The notes beneath the pieces were generated by a model, which saw only the letters and a list, made by a program, of their open reading frames with translations, did not search any database and had not been told where the DNA came from. Of a DNA stretch of 64,000 nucleotides, positions 52,290 through 61,990 are shown in pieces. The first letter of the stretch is position 1. Each line of letters begins with the position of its first letter. The DNA comes from Streptomyces coeruleorubidus (GTDB taxonomy: Bacteria; Actinomycetota; Actinomycetes; Streptomycetales; Streptomycetaceae). Position numbers and translations under genes: made by a program. The stretch spans positions 124,001-188,000 of the forward strand of contig NZ_CP118527.1 of NCBI RefSeq assembly GCF_028885415.1. Reading direction: 5' to 3'.

Positions 52290-52343
52290 CGGCAGGTCCG
52301 GCCGGCCGGCCGTGTGTGCACGCGTTCTTCACTCCCGCCTGGT

Positions 52344-52367
52344 GCTTTTCGGCCACGGGACGGGCAT
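52344..52367 (+). promoter_or_regulatory. Possible SigB-type promoter GCTT-N14-GGGCAT
   Basis: GCTT (52344-52347) and GGGCAT (52362-52367) with a 14-bp spacer fit GNNTN14-16GGGTAT with one mismatch in the -10 element. It lies 144 bp upstream of the NDH-2-like gene. In such GC-rich DNA chance matches are common, so the support is weak. Confidence 0.3.
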
Positions 52368-52510
52368 GGTGGTGATCGACGCGTTCGTCTGCCTGCCGCG
52401 TCCGACTGGCGTGCCGGTCCAAGACGCGGTGGGATCAATGGGGTGCGAACCAGCGATCCATGGGCAGTCGATAGGCGTTCGAGGCAGACCGCCTGGAGCC
52501 GCAGAAAGGG

Positions 52511-53884
52511 ATGAACACCGTGACACGACCCAGGATCCTGGTGGTTGGCGCAGGCTTCGCCGGCGTGGAGTGCGTCCGCCGTCTGGAACGGAAACTCTCC
52601 CCGGACGAGGCCGACGTCACGCTGGTGACGCCGTTCGCCTACCAGCTCTACCTGCCGCTGCTCCCCCAGGTCGCCTCCGGTGTGCTGACGCCGCAGTCGA
52701 TCGCCGTCTCACTGCGCCGCAGCAAGAAGTACCGCACGCGGATCATTCCGGGCGGGGCCATCGGCGTCGATCTGAAGTCCAAGGTCTGCGTCATCCGCAC
52801 GATCACCGACCAGATCGTCAACGAGCCGTACGACTACATCGTGCTGGCCCCCGGCAGCATCACCCGCACCTTCGACATCCCGGGGCTGACGGACCACGCG
52901 TTCGGGATGAAGACGCTCGCCGAGGCGGCGTACATCCGTGACCACGTCATCTCGCAGCTGGACCTGGCCGACGCGAGCCAGGATCCGGACGAGCGGGCCT
53001 CGCGGCTCCAGTTCGTGGTGGTCGGCGGCGGCTACGCGGGCACCGAGACCGCGGCGTGCCTCCAGCGGCTGACGCACGCGGCCGTCAAGCGCTACCCGCG
53101 GCTGGACCCGGGCCTGATCAAGTGGCATCTGATCGACATCGCGCCGAAGCTGATGCCGGAGCTCGGCGAGAAGCTCGGCAGCAGCGCGCAGGAGATCCTG
53201 CGCCGGCGGGGCATCGAGATCTCCCTCGGCGTCTCCATCGCGAAGGCGGGCCCGGAGGAGGTCACCTTCACCGACGGGCGGGTGATCCCGACCCGCACGC
53301 TCATCTGGACGGCCGGGGTGGTCGCCAGTCCCCTCATCGCCACGCTGGGCGCGGAGACCGTCAAGGGGCGGCTCGCGGTCGCCCCCGAGATGAACCTGCC
53401 CGGCAACGACGGGGTGTTCGCGCTCGGCGACTCGGCCGCCGTGCCCGACCTGGCCAAGGGCGACGACAGCGCCATGTGCCCGCCCACCGCGCAGCACGCC
53501 CTGCGGCAGGGCAAGCACGTCGCGGACAACGTCATCGCGACGCTGCGGGGCCAGGCCAGGAAGCCGTACGTCCACAAGGACCTCGGACTCGTCGTCGACC
53601 TCGGCGGCACCGACGCGGTCTCCAAGCCGCTGGGCATCGAACTGCGCGGCCTGCCCGCCCAGGCCGTCGCACGCGGCTACCACTGGTCGGCGCTGCGCAC
53701 CAACGTCGCCAAGACCCGGGTGATGACGAACTGGCTCCTCAACGCGGTCGCCGGCGACGACTTCGTGCGGACCGGGTTCCAGGCCCGCAAGGCCGCCAGG
53801 CTGAAGGACTTCGAGTACACCGACGCCTATCTGACACCGGAGCAGGTGCGGGCACACGTCGAGGGAACCGCCCGGCAGGAGTAG
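52511..53884 (+). CDS. NDH-2-like FAD-dependent NADH:quinone oxidoreductase
   Basis: This intact 457-residue flavoprotein has two Rossmann motifs: ILVVGAGFAGVECVRRL for FAD and FVVVGGGYAGTETAACLQRL for NADH. The C-terminal FAD-binding GVFALGDSAAVPDL and a hydrophobic membrane-anchor region (KTRVMTNWLLNAVAGDDFVR) complete the NDH-2 pattern. It would oxidise NADH without proton pumping at the inner membrane face. It starts 220 bp after the stressosome operon, on the same strand. Confidence 0.85.
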   Translation: MNTVTRPRILVVGAGFAGVECVRRLERKLSPDEADVTLVTPFAYQLYLPLLPQVASGVLTPQSIAVSLRRSKKYRTRIIPGGAIGVDLKSKVCVIRTITDQIVNEPYDYIVLAPGSITRTFDIPGLTDHAFGMKTLAEAAYIRDHVISQLDLADASQDPDERASRLQFVVVGGGYAGTETAACLQRLTHAAVKRYPRLDPGLIKWHLIDIAPKLMPELGEKLGSSAQEILRRRGIEISLGVSIAKAGPEEVTFTDGRVIPTRTLIWTAGVVASPLIATLGAETVKGRLAVAPEMNLPGNDGVFALGDSAAVPDLAKGDDSAMCPPTAQHALRQGKHVADNVIATLRGQARKPYVHKDLGLVVDLGGTDAVSKPLGIELRGLPAQAVARGYHWSALRTNVAKTRVMTNWLLNAVAGDDFVRTGFQARKAARLKDFEYTDAYLTPEQVRAHVEGTARQE

Positions 53885-53968
53885 GACCGGGCCGGAGGGG
53901 GCCTTCCGCTCGTGGCATGTCATGCTGAGGTGCGGATCTTGGTGTGAGTCGGGAGAGAGTGCGGCGGC

Positions 53969-56209
53969 GTGAGGGCAGCGGGACGGTCGGTGCGGGCACG
54001 GCTGCGGGACCGGATCGCGGCGTCCGACCCGGGGCTGCTGCGTCTGACGGCCGGGTTGCGGACGGTCGGCGCCATCGCCCTCACCCTGGCCGTGCTCGCC
54101 CTGCTCGGGGCCGATGTGCACCTCCTGGTGGCGGGGGCCATGGCGGCGATGGTCGCCACCTTCGCCATCCGGGAGAAGCAGCTCGGTGCCCAGGCCGTGA
54201 CGCTGGCGCTGGGCCTTCCGGTGGCGCTGGTCTCCGTGACGCTGGGCGCGGTGCTCAACGCGCGCCTGTACGTCGGTGACGTCTTCTTCGTCGTCCTGAT
54301 CTTCTGCGCGGTCTACGGCCGCCGGTTCGGCGACCGCGGCACCGCGCTCGGGCTGATCGGCTTCCAGATCTACTTCCTGTCCCTGTTCGTCGGCGCCGAG
54401 GTCTCCTCGCTGCCCACGCTGTGCGGTGCCATCGCCGTGGCGTTCTGCTCCAGTGCCCTGCTGCGCTTCGCGGTCGTGCCCGCGCCCCCCACGGGCGTCC
54501 TGCTGCGGCTGCGCCTGGCCTTCCGCGCCCGGCTGGCCCAGCTGGTGTCCGCGCAGCTCGACCTTCTCGACGCCGGCCCGGACGAGATGGACAAGGCCCT
54601 GGAGGCCGTGCGCGAGGGCACGGCGCGGCTGCACGAGACGGCGATGATGATCCAGGCGCAGCTGGAGGAGGGCACCCCGGACGAGTCGGCGGCCCGTCTC
54701 GTGCAGCGCCGCATCGCGGACGCCGAGATCGCCGCCGAGCGGCTCGGCCTGCTGCTGCTGACCTTCCGCAGCGCCGAGCGGGCCGACACGCTCACCCTGC
54801 ATCTGCCGGGCGCTCCCGCGCCGTCGGTGGGGCAGCCGGCCGTGCCGGACGAAGCCACCGCCACGCTCCGCCGTGATCTCCAGGCGCTGCGCGCCCTGGT
54901 GCTGCGGGCCGGCAGCGGCGACGCGGGGACCGGCCTGGCCCATGTGCGCAACCGGCTCCTCGGCTACCGGGACGAGGAGAACCTGCCGCCCGCGCCCGCC
55001 GCCGTCCAGGACGTGTTCCGAGGCATCGGCGAGGCCGCCCGCTCGGTGCTGGGGCTGCGGATCGCACTGGACGGCCCGCAGGACGAGTCCGACGACACCC
55101 CCGCGACGGCCCGCTCCCGCGAGGAACTGGACGCGGAGGACGCCGCGATCGACGGCGGCGAGGAGCCGGCACAGGAGCAGGAGACGGGGCTGCGGCGGCC
55201 CACCACGCGCGCGGCCGTGCAGGTCGCCGTCGGCTCGACGCTGGCGATCGTGGGCGGTGAGCTGCTGTCCACGCAGCGCTGGTACTGGGCGGTGCTGACG
55301 TGCTGGATCGTTTTCCTGAACACGGCCTCGACGGGCGAGATCCTCGTCAAGGGCTACCGCCGGCTGCTGGGCACGGTGTTCGGCGTGGTGGCGGGCATCG
55401 TCCTGGCGGGTCTGGTCGGGCAGCACACCTGGACGGCGTTCGGCCTGGTCCTGGTGCTGATCTTCGCGATGTTCTACGTGGCGCCGCTGTCGTACACGCT
55501 GATGTCGTTCTTCGTGACCGCGATGCTGGGGCTGCTGTACACGCTGCTGCACACCTACAGCCTCGACGTGCTCCTGCTGCGGGTGGAGGAGACGGCGCTC
55601 GGTGCGGCCTGCGGGGTGATCGCGGCGGCCCTGGTGCTGCCGGTGCGGACCGACCGCCGTACGAACGAGCTGCTCGGCACCGTGCTGGACCGGCTGGCCG
55701 AGGTCACCGAGGCCGCGGTCGGCCAGCTGAGCGGCGGGCCGGCGGACGAGCTGCTGGACAAGGCGCGCGACCTGGACCAGGCGCTGGCCGACCTGCGGGC
55801 CGCCACGCAGCCGCTGATCCATCCGGTCACGCCGCTGCGGGCCCGGCGTCACACGGCCCGGTACGTGGTGGCGCTGCTGGAGACGTGCGCCTACCACGCG
55901 CGGACGCTGGCGGCCACCGCCGAGTTGCTGCCCACGCATCCCTCGATCGCGGCGGACCCCCGGCTGCGCGGGGCCGCGGGGCGCACCGTGCGCAACATCG
56001 GGACCATCGCGGCCCGGGTCGCGGACGAGCACGCCGCCGCACGGGTCGAGACCGGGCCGAGCATCGCCTCGCTGCTGGGGTCCGACGCCGGCACACCGCG
56101 CTACGGCCGGATCACCGACCGCGTGCTGCGGCATCTGGAGCGGCTGGACGAGGCCGTGGTGGGTCTCGCGCGGCCGCTGGGCGTGCCGATGGCGGAGCCC
56201 CGCGCCTGA
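53969..56209 (+). CDS. FUSC-family membrane transporter/exporter
   Basis: This intact 746-residue protein has two membrane modules. The first is at about 25-165 (VGAIALTLAVLALLGADVHL, FVVLIFCAVYG) and the second at about 410-560 (WYWAVLTCWIVFLNTASTGE, VVAGIVLAGLVGQ). A long helical cytoplasmic region lies between them and another follows. This two-module layout matches the FUSC/aromatic acid exporter (AaeB, YccS) family. The start at GTG 53969 is the first plausible one. The substrate is unknown. It is convergent with the next gene. Confidence 0.82.
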   Translation: MRAAGRSVRARLRDRIAASDPGLLRLTAGLRTVGAIALTLAVLALLGADVHLLVAGAMAAMVATFAIREKQLGAQAVTLALGLPVALVSVTLGAVLNARLYVGDVFFVVLIFCAVYGRRFGDRGTALGLIGFQIYFLSLFVGAEVSSLPTLCGAIAVAFCSSALLRFAVVPAPPTGVLLRLRLAFRARLAQLVSAQLDLLDAGPDEMDKALEAVREGTARLHETAMMIQAQLEEGTPDESAARLVQRRIADAEIAAERLGLLLLTFRSAERADTLTLHLPGAPAPSVGQPAVPDEATATLRRDLQALRALVLRAGSGDAGTGLAHVRNRLLGYRDEENLPPAPAAVQDVFRGIGEAARSVLGLRIALDGPQDESDDTPATARSREELDAEDAAIDGGEEPAQEQETGLRRPTTRAAVQVAVGSTLAIVGGELLSTQRWYWAVLTCWIVFLNTASTGEILVKGYRRLLGTVFGVVAGIVLAGLVGQHTWTAFGLVLVLIFAMFYVAPLSYTLMSFFVTAMLGLLYTLLHTYSLDVLLLRVEETALGAACGVIAAALVLPVRTDRRTNELLGTVLDRLAEVTEAAVGQLSGGPADELLDKARDLDQALADLRAATQPLIHPVTPLRARRHTARYVVALLETCAYHARTLAATAELLPTHPSIAADPRLRGAAGRTVRNIGTIAARVADEHAAARVETGPSIASLLGSDAGTPRYGRITDRVLRHLERLDEAVVGLARPLGVPMAEPRA

Positions 56210-56221
56210 GGGCCGGGCCGC

Positions 56222-56656
56222 TCAGAAGTCGGTGGGCAGTCCGCTCACCTCGGCGATGCCCCGCAGCTCCTCCGTCTGCCGGTGCCGTTCCTTGATGTAG
56301 TCGGCGATCTCGCCGAGGCGGACCGGGTCGGACGCGGTGGACGCGTCCGTGACGATCCTGACCGGGCCGGTCTCGTCGACGTCGAGCTCTATCACTTCGT
56401 TGTCCAGGCGGCCGGTGACGGCGGTGGCGATGACGAGGGCCACCTCGTCACGGACCTCCTGGGGCAGTTCGTCGCCCGCCCCTGAGTCGAGTGCGAAGTC
56501 GAGGCTGGACAGGCGCTCCTCGTCGATCGCCTCGAGGACCGGTTCCACCACGCGCATCAGGAGGCGGTAGTCCTCCGTGTCCATCCGGATGCGCAGGAGG
56601 TCCAGGTACACGTCCACGGGCCGGCCGTCGCCATGCGGAATCTCGGAATCGCTCAT
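56222..56656 (-). CDS. Acidic conserved protein of unknown function
   Basis: This intact 144-residue, strongly acidic protein (VDVYLDLLRIRMDTEDYRLL, NEVIELDVDETGPVRIVTD) has no membrane segment or signal peptide. I do not recognise a family. It lies 29 bp downstream of the DUF1206 gene on the same strand, suggesting one transcript, and is convergent with the FUSC gene with only 12 bp between. ATG 56656 starts MSDSEIPHGD. Confidence 0.6.
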   Translation of the reverse strand: MSDSEIPHGDGRPVDVYLDLLRIRMDTEDYRLLMRVVEPVLEAIDEERLSSLDFALDSGAGDELPQEVRDEVALVIATAVTGRLDNEVIELDVDETGPVRIVTDASTASDPVRLGEIADYIKERHRQTEELRGIAEVSGLPTDF

Positions 56657-56684
56657 TCGCTTCGTGTTCCCCACATGACGCGGC

Positions 56685-57523
56685 TCAGACGCGGCGCCAG
56701 CGGGCCATGGCGAAGGAGAACACCCCGAACAGCACCAGCCCGGCCGCGACGCAGACCAGCAGCCAGGGGCCGAGGGGGTGTCGGCGAAGCTGCGCAGGGT
56801 GTCGTCCAGGCCCTTGGCCCGGTCGGGTTCGTAGTCGAGCGCGGCGCGGACGGCGAAGACGCCGGCCACGGCGAACACCAGCCCGCGGGCGGCGCCGCCG
56901 GCCACGCCGGTGACGTCCACCAGCCGCCTTGTCCGAGGGCTCATCCGACCGAGCCGGAGCTTGTCGTGGTACTTGCGGAGCACCGCCCGTACGCCGATCC
57001 ACCCGCCGGCCGCGACGATCGCGAGGCCGGCCGCGCCGACCAGCCACTGGCCCGCGGGTATCTCCAGTGCCCTGGCGGTGGCGTCCTGGGACTGCCGGTC
57101 GCTGGAGCCGCCGCCGCTCTGGCCGCGGTTCGCGGCGAACGACAGCACGGAGTAGGCGACGAAGACGTAGAACGCGAAGCGGGCCGTCGCCAGCAGCCGC
57201 TTGCGTGCGCTGCGGCCGTCCTGTCCGACCGAGCCGAACAGCATCTCGGACAGCCGCCACAGGGCCATGCCGACGAGACCGATGCCCAGCGCCCACAGCA
57301 GCACCGCGCCGAACGGCTTCTGCGACAGTTCTGCCAGGGCTCCCCCGCGGTCGGCCTGCTCGCCCCTGTCGCCGAAGGCGATCTGCAGCGCCAGGGCCCC
57401 GACGAGCAGATAGATCACACCCCGGGCGGCCAGGCCCGCCCGTGCCGCCCCCTCGATCACCGAACCCCGCGCCGCTCGCCGGGCCCGGATCCGACCGCCT
57501 TGTGCCATCGCACTCGTGTTCAT
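56685..57523 (-). CDS. DUF1206 integral membrane protein (one frameshift)
   Basis: This membrane protein of about 278 residues has three related two-helix units, each beginning with a variant of AARAGLAARGVIYLLVGALA: also FAFYVFVAYSVLSFAA and AARGLVFAVAGVFAVRAALD. This pattern matches DUF1206, whose role is unknown. ATG 57523 has GGAGGTCGAC directly upstream. The frame changes near 56785, after FADTP, with one base missing. It likely forms a two-gene unit with the acidic protein. Confidence 0.78.
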
Positions 57524-57892
57524 GTCGACCTCCCGGCCCTCCGGATGCCCCGGCCGGGCCACCCCACACCCGGCCCGGCGGCCGGACCAGGGAATTCCGG
57601 TCACGGCGGGGTGACGGCGGGGTCTGCCGCGTAAGGTTTCCGGACCGCCGGAATCTCGATCCCCGGCCGGCGCGGCCGAGGGCGTACGGGTGCTCCGGGG
57701 CGGTGGCGAGGGCCTTGGCCCGGGCCACCCGGACCGGCCCGTCCCGGTGTGCTCCGCGATCCGCAGGCCGCCGCGGGCCCGGTCCGTGAGCTGGGCGTTG
57801 CCCACGCCGGTGCCGGCCACCGCCGCAGCGCTGCTCGGCACGGCCTTCAGAACTGCGCCGGCCCGGTGGCGAGACATAACGAGACATGAGGA
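57524..57892. other. Intergenic region upstream of the DUF1206 gene
   Basis: These 369 bp contain no gene I can support. Open frames exist on both strands but keep no family similarity. A GTGT-N15-GGGCAT element on the minus strand about 20-45 bp before the DUF1206 start loosely matches a SigB-type promoter; the GC content makes this weak. It may hold remnants of a decayed gene. Confidence 0.3.
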
Positions 57893-57926
57893 GGCCCGGC
57901 CGACGGCTGTCGCCGTCGGCCGGGCC
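57893..57926. terminator. 15-bp perfect stem terminator after DUF5133 gene
   Basis: GGCCCGGCCGACGGC (57893-57907) pairs perfectly with the 15 bases at 57912-57926 around a TGTC loop. It lies 46 bp past the stop of the minus-strand DUF5133 gene. It is the strongest stem in the window and a typical U-less Streptomyces terminator. Confidence 0.7.
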
Positions 57927-57971
57927 CCTGTGGTGCCGCGCCTTCCCCGTCATGTCACGCGCATACTCGGA

Positions 57972-58238
57972 TCACGCGGGCTCCGGGGTCGGCATGCGCT
58001 GCCCGGTGATCGTCGGCGGGGCGGTCTCGCGGGCCGGTGCGGGTGCGGTCGCGAGCCACTGGTGAGCGACCTCCAGGGCGCGCTCGACGTCCCGGGTGCC
58101 GGTGGACACGCACAACGTGTACGCCAGGTCGCGTGCCCGTGTGCTCAGGTCGGCCGGTTCGCTCGCTGCCACGGCGGCCGACAGTGCCTCGTACTCGTCG
58201 ACGAGGCGGCGCAGCACGGCGGGGTGGGGTCTCAGCAT
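57972..58238 (-). CDS. DUF5133 protein
   Basis: This intact 88-residue protein starts MLRPHPAVLRRLVDEYEALS, the typical DUF5133 N-terminus, followed by LAYTLCVSTGTRDVERALEV. It ends with a Pro/Thr-rich tail. Function unknown. ATG 58238 is preceded by GGAGTGAGG. It lies 27 bp downstream of the sigma factor stop on the same strand and is probably co-transcribed with it. The paralogue at 34.2 kb heads the glgE operon. Confidence 0.8.
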   Translation of the reverse strand: MLRPHPAVLRRLVDEYEALSAAVAASEPADLSTRARDLAYTLCVSTGTRDVERALEVAHQWLATAPAPARETAPPTITGQRMPTPEPA

Positions 58239-58265
58239 GGTTCCTCACTCCTGGGGGGCGGGTGG

Positions 58266-59130
58266 TCAGGACGTCGTGGAGGTGCCGCCGGAGCCGCGGG
58301 TGCCCGTCCGCTGCCCCATGACCTCGTCGCGCACGCGGGCGCAGCTGCGGCTGATGAGGCGGGAGACGTGCATCTGGGAGATGCCCAGGTGGTCGGCGAT
58401 GCGGCTTTGTGTCATGTCCTCGAAGAAACGCATGTAGAGGATGGCCCGTTCGCGTTCCGGCAGGCGGCGCAGGCCTTCCTTGGCGGACTCGCGGTCGACC
58501 ACGACGTCGTAGGACGAGTCGGCCGAGCCGAGGGTGTCCGCGAGGCTGTAGCCGTCGTCGTCGGCCGAGAGCTCGGCGTCCAGCGACAGGGTGCTGAAGC
58601 TCTCCAGGGCCTCGAGCCCGGCACTGACCTCTTCCTCGCTCAAGCCGGCGTGGGCGGCGATGTCCGCCACGGAGGGCTCGGGGCTGCCCGGGTTCTGGGT
58701 GAGTTCACGGCGTGCCACCCGGACCTTGTTGCGCAGTTCCTGCACGCGGCGGGGGACCCGCAGGGCCCACATGCGGTCCCGGAAGTGCCGCTTGACCTCG
58801 CCGGTGATGGTGGGGACGGCGTTAGCTCTCGAAGGCTCCCCGGCTCGGGTCGAACCGGTCGATGGCCTTGACCAGCCCCAGGGCGGCCACCTGCCGGAGG
58901 TCCTCGATGGACTCTCCGCGGTCACGGAAGCGGCCGGCGATGCGGTGGGCCATGGGCAGCCAGAGCGTGACGAGTTCGTCGCGGACGGCTTCCCGTTCGG
59001 GCCCTTCCTCCATTTCCGCCAGCCGGGCGAAGAGGGCCGCGGTGTCCGGAGCGTCGTCGTGCCGCCGCCGGGTCGCGGTGGTCGTCGTTTCGGGCGTGCC
59101 GGGACGGTTGGTGGGCGTATCGATGAGCAT
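58266..59130 (-). CDS. SigB/SigF-family sigma factor, second copy (one frameshift)
   Basis: This group-3 sigma factor has the same layout as the one at 28.97 kb: AVRDELVTLWLPMAHRIAGR, RQVAALGLVKAIDRFDPSRG, EVKRHFRDRMWALRVPRR, LPERERAILYMRFFEDMTQS and SRIADHLGISQMHVSRLISR. Here region 4 is intact. A single extra A near 58826 creates a stop (AGC-TAA-CGC for AGC-TAC-GCC) inside the conserved FESYAVPTI, one of few insertions in the window. GTTT-N15-GGGCAG lies about 140-164 bp upstream. It is probably co-transcribed with DUF5133. Confidence 0.85.
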
Positions 59131-59269
59131 GCGGATTCGCTCCTGAACAACGATGTTCTCAGGGACTTACCGCGGGAGGGTCGCTGCCCGGATCGCCTGG
59201 AGGGCCTCCGGGGCAGTCATGCATACCGCTCCCGCTGGCGCGCCTCCGGTCCGAAGCACGAGATTGCGT

Positions 59270-59294
59270 CTGCCCTGCCACCGGTGGAACAAAC
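59270..59294 (-). promoter_or_regulatory. SigB-type promoter GTTT-N15-GGGCAG
   Basis: On the minus strand GTTT occupies 59294-59291 and GGGCAG 59275-59270, spaced by 15 bp. It is a fair match to GNNTN14-16GGGTAT and is oriented toward the sigma factor gene (start 59130). A 17-codon frame MTAPEALQAIRAATLPR follows at about 59218-59165 and could be a leader peptide. Confidence 0.4.
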
Positions 59295-59338
59295 TCCACT
59301 TTGCTCTGCAATCTGGAGTGAATCGCTCACTCGGGCGT

Positions 59339-59772
59339 TCAGGAAAGGGGCACGACGGCGGTGATGCACTTGCCGCCGGCGGGCAGGTCGGACACACGCA
59401 CGTCGCGGAGAGCCGGCAGACGATGGGCCAGCCGTGGCCGCCGTGCCGCAGCCGTCCGTGCGGATCGGTGGGCGGCGCGGTCACCGGCAGTTCGTCGCTG
59501 CGGTCGCTCACCGAGACCCGTACGCCGGGGCCGTCGACGTCGACCTGGAAGTCGGTGACTCCGCCGCCGTGCAGGATCGCGTTGGTCGTCAGCTCCGAGG
59601 CGACGAGCAGCGCGTCGGACAGGGCGTCCTCGTCACACGCGGTGTGGGTGGTGCGGCAGCGCTCGGCCACGGCGCGCGCCACGGCCCGGCGTGCCTCGGC
59701 GGGTTTGCACGGCCGGGCCCGGTGGGCACCGGGTGGCTCGAATACAGATTCGATCATGTGCTCCTCGCACAT
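59339..59772 (-). CDS. Anti-sigma-type HATPase protein (frameshifted)
   Basis: This protein of about 143 residues has the N-box LLVASELTTNAILHGGG, a short G1 (SVSDRSDELP) and the G2 HGGHGWPIVCRLS. It ends SDLPAGGKCITAVVPLS once a missing base near 59405 is restored; otherwise it reads through to 59167. It lies upstream of, and in the same direction as, the second sigma factor, so it is the natural anti-sigma partner. The start may be ATG 59757 or 59772. Confidence 0.8.
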
Positions 59773-60070
59773 CCTTCAGCTCCCTGCTCGGTCAGTTCAT
59801 GACCCGGGTCCGGACCGCGTACCGTGGCCGCCCGCCAGGGCACGCCTCGGGCTCACGGACCCGCTGTTCGGTGTTTCCTTCCACCGCCCGCGACATCGGG
59901 GCGCGCACCGCGTGAGCGCCGCGAGCCTCCTTAGTTCGGCTGACCTCTCCCCGCACCTGCAAACCTCGGTCCGCCCCGCTGCCGGAAAAAGAACCTGAAA
60001 AGACCCCTGGGGGCCCGGGACGGCCGTGAATCGGTGCCATCGCCACGCGTCCTCGGGGTACGCGGTGTGC
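59773..60070. other. Intergenic region between anti-sigma and small-protein genes
   Basis: These 298 bp divide divergent genes. I see no gene; an AT-richer patch (GGAAAAAGAACCTGAAAAG near 59986-60004) is unusual for this DNA and may mark a promoter or A-tract. No clear -35/-10 pair or operator was found. Confidence 0.35.
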
Positions 60071-60292
60071 ATGACCGATGTGGTGGATTCCGACGAACTG
60101 CTGCGGCGCATCCAGCGCGCGAGGACCTGTGCGGTGCGCGAGGAGCGGACGTGGCGGAGCAGGAGCGAGGAACTGGGCGCGACCGACCCGCAGGGGGCCC
60201 GGGACGCGACCGTGCGGCGGATGTCCTACGAGGCGGTGCTCACGGTGCTGGACGAGATCCTGACTCCGGGCAAACACGCCGCGGACGGCTGA
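60071..60292 (+). CDS. Small conserved protein of unknown function
   Basis: This 73-residue, helix-rich protein starts MTDVVDSDELLRRIQRARTC and contains many Arg and Glu. ATG 60071 is chosen over an upstream in-frame ATG at 60026, which has no conserved look. There is no membrane segment or known family. It lies 70 bp upstream of the decarboxylase on the same strand. Confidence 0.45.
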   Translation: MTDVVDSDELLRRIQRARTCAVREERTWRSRSEELGATDPQGARDATVRRMSYEAVLTVLDEILTPGKHAADG

Positions 60293-60362
60293 CCAGGAGG
60301 GCCGGTGCCCGGCGGCGGGCCCGGGCGGATTGTGAGAGCACCTGCCGGGAACCCGGGTGCGC

Positions 60363-61837
60363 ATGACAGCCGACCACACCCGAGCACCGGTCCTGGAAGC
60401 CCTGGACGCGTACCGCGTAAGGGGCATCTGTCGTTCACGCCGCCCGGGCACAAGCAGGCCCGCGGCGCCGACCCGGCGGTCCGGGAGGTCCTCGGTGACG
60501 CGGTCTTCCTCGGCGACGTGCTGGCCTCGGGCGGTCTGGACGACCGGCTCACCCGGGGGCGGGTGCTGCAACGCGCCCAGGAGCTGATGGCCGACGCGGT
60601 GCACGCCGAGCACACGTTCTTCAGCACGTGCGGCAGTTCCCTGTCGGTGAAGGCCGCGATGCTGTCCGTCGCCGGGCCGCACGAGAAGCTGCTGATCGGG
60701 CGTGACGCCCACAAGTCGGTGGTGGCGGGACTGATCATCTCCGGTGTCGAGCCGGTCTGGGTCGAGCCGCGCTGGGACGCCGAGCGGCACCTGGCCCATC
60801 CCCCGTCCGCCGAGGACTTCGAGCGGGCCTTCGACGCCCACCCGGACGCGCGCGGTGCGCTGGTCACGAGCCCCACGCCGTACGGCGGCTGCGCGGACCT
60901 GCGGGCGGTCGCCGAGGTGTGCCACCGGCGCTCGCGGCCGCTGATCGTGGACGAGGCCTGGGGCGCGCATCTGCCGTTCCACCCCGATCTGCCGTCCTGG
61001 GCGATGGACGCGGGCGCGGACATCTGCGTGACCAGCATCCACAAGATGGGCAGCGGGCTGGAGCAGGGCTCGGTCTTCCATCTCCAGGGCGATCTGGTCC
61101 CGCCGGCGCTGCTGGGGATGCGCGCGGACCTGCTGGGCACGACGAGCCCGTCGGTGCTGATCTTCGCGGTCTGGACGGCTGGCGGCGCCAGATGGCGCTG
61201 CACGGCGAGGAGCTGATGGGCGGCGCGCTGGAGTTCGCGGCCGAGGTCCGGTCCGCCATCGAGGAGATCGACGGGCTGCACGTCAACGACCGGGACGACT
61301 TCTGCGGCCCGGGCCTGTCCGACGACCTCGACCCGCTGCCCGGCCTCATCGACCTCGGCGGGCTCGGGATCAGTGGCTTCCAGGCGGCGGACTGGCTGCG
61401 CGAGCACCGGCAGATCGACGCGCATCTGGTGGACCACCGCCGCATCGGCGCGCAGATCACCCACGGCGACGACCGGGAGACGACCGGGCAGTTGCTGGAG
61501 GCGCTGCGAGACCTCGCGCGGGCCGCGCGGGACCTGCCCCGGGCGCCGCGGGTGGAGTGCCCTCGCCCGCGGAGCTGCGGATGGAACAGGCGGTGCTGCC
61601 CCGCGACGCGTTCTTCGGCCCGGCCGAGGACATGCCGGTGGCGCGGGCGGCCGGACGGGTCGCGGCGGAGATGATCACGCCGTATCCCCCGGCATCCCGG
61701 CGGTCCTGCCGGGCGAGCGCCTCACCGAGCCGGTGCTCGCGTACCTGCGGACCGGACTGGCCGCGGGCATGCACCTGCCCGACCCCACGGATCCGGAACT
61801 GAAGACGGTCCGGGTCCTCGCCGGGGACGCCGAGTGA
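60363..61837 (+). CDS. Orn/Lys/Arg decarboxylase family PLP enzyme (frameshifted)
   Basis: This fold-type I PLP decarboxylase has FTPPGHKQARGADP near the N-terminus, FFSTCGSSLSVKAAMLSV, DEAWGAHLPFHPDLP and the PLP-binding Lys in VTSIHKMGSGLEQGS. The C-terminal domain ends PELKTVRVLAGDAE. The family makes cadaverine, putrescine or agmatine. The short form without a receiver-like wing domain matches Gram-positive enzymes. Frames change near 60420, 61165, 61560 and 61690. The start ATG 60363 is the first in the conserved phase. Confidence 0.82.
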
Positions 61838-61884
61838 AGTGAAACGGGTCACGCGACCCGGTCCAGGGTGCACGCACGCCCCCT

Positions 61885-61990
61885 CGATGGTTTACGGTTC
61901 ATTCATACGTGGTGACGGAGTCGACCCACCGTCCTCCGCACCACCGCTTACGGCCCTGGCTGGTCTCCCCCGTCCAGCCAGGGCTTTTTT
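61885..61990 (+). ncRNA. Possible small RNA ending in an intrinsic terminator
   Basis: Between the decarboxylase stop and the next gene is an AT-richer patch (TTTACGGTTCATTCATACG) followed by about 50 bases with short GTGGTG/CACCAC complementarity, and then a perfect terminator hairpin. The layout suggests a short independent transcript. It loosely recalls the actinobacterial 6C RNA, with C-rich loops, but I cannot confirm this. It could instead be only the decarboxylase terminator. Confidence 0.35.
61953..61990 (+). terminator. Intrinsic terminator with 11-bp stem and T6 tract
   Basis: GCCCTGGCTGG (61953-61963) pairs perfectly with CCAGCCAGGGC (61974-61984), followed directly by TTTTTT. It is the only classic rho-independent terminator with a T-run seen in the window and implies a need for precise 3' ends. 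Confidence 0.85.

Noticed and set aside
52709..56134. A 1141-codon open frame on the minus strand
   Set aside because: It lies antisense to the intact NDH-2-like and FUSC genes, which have clear domains. The reversed frame is rich in Arg, Gly, His and Gln with no family motif, as expected from GC-rich codon bias.
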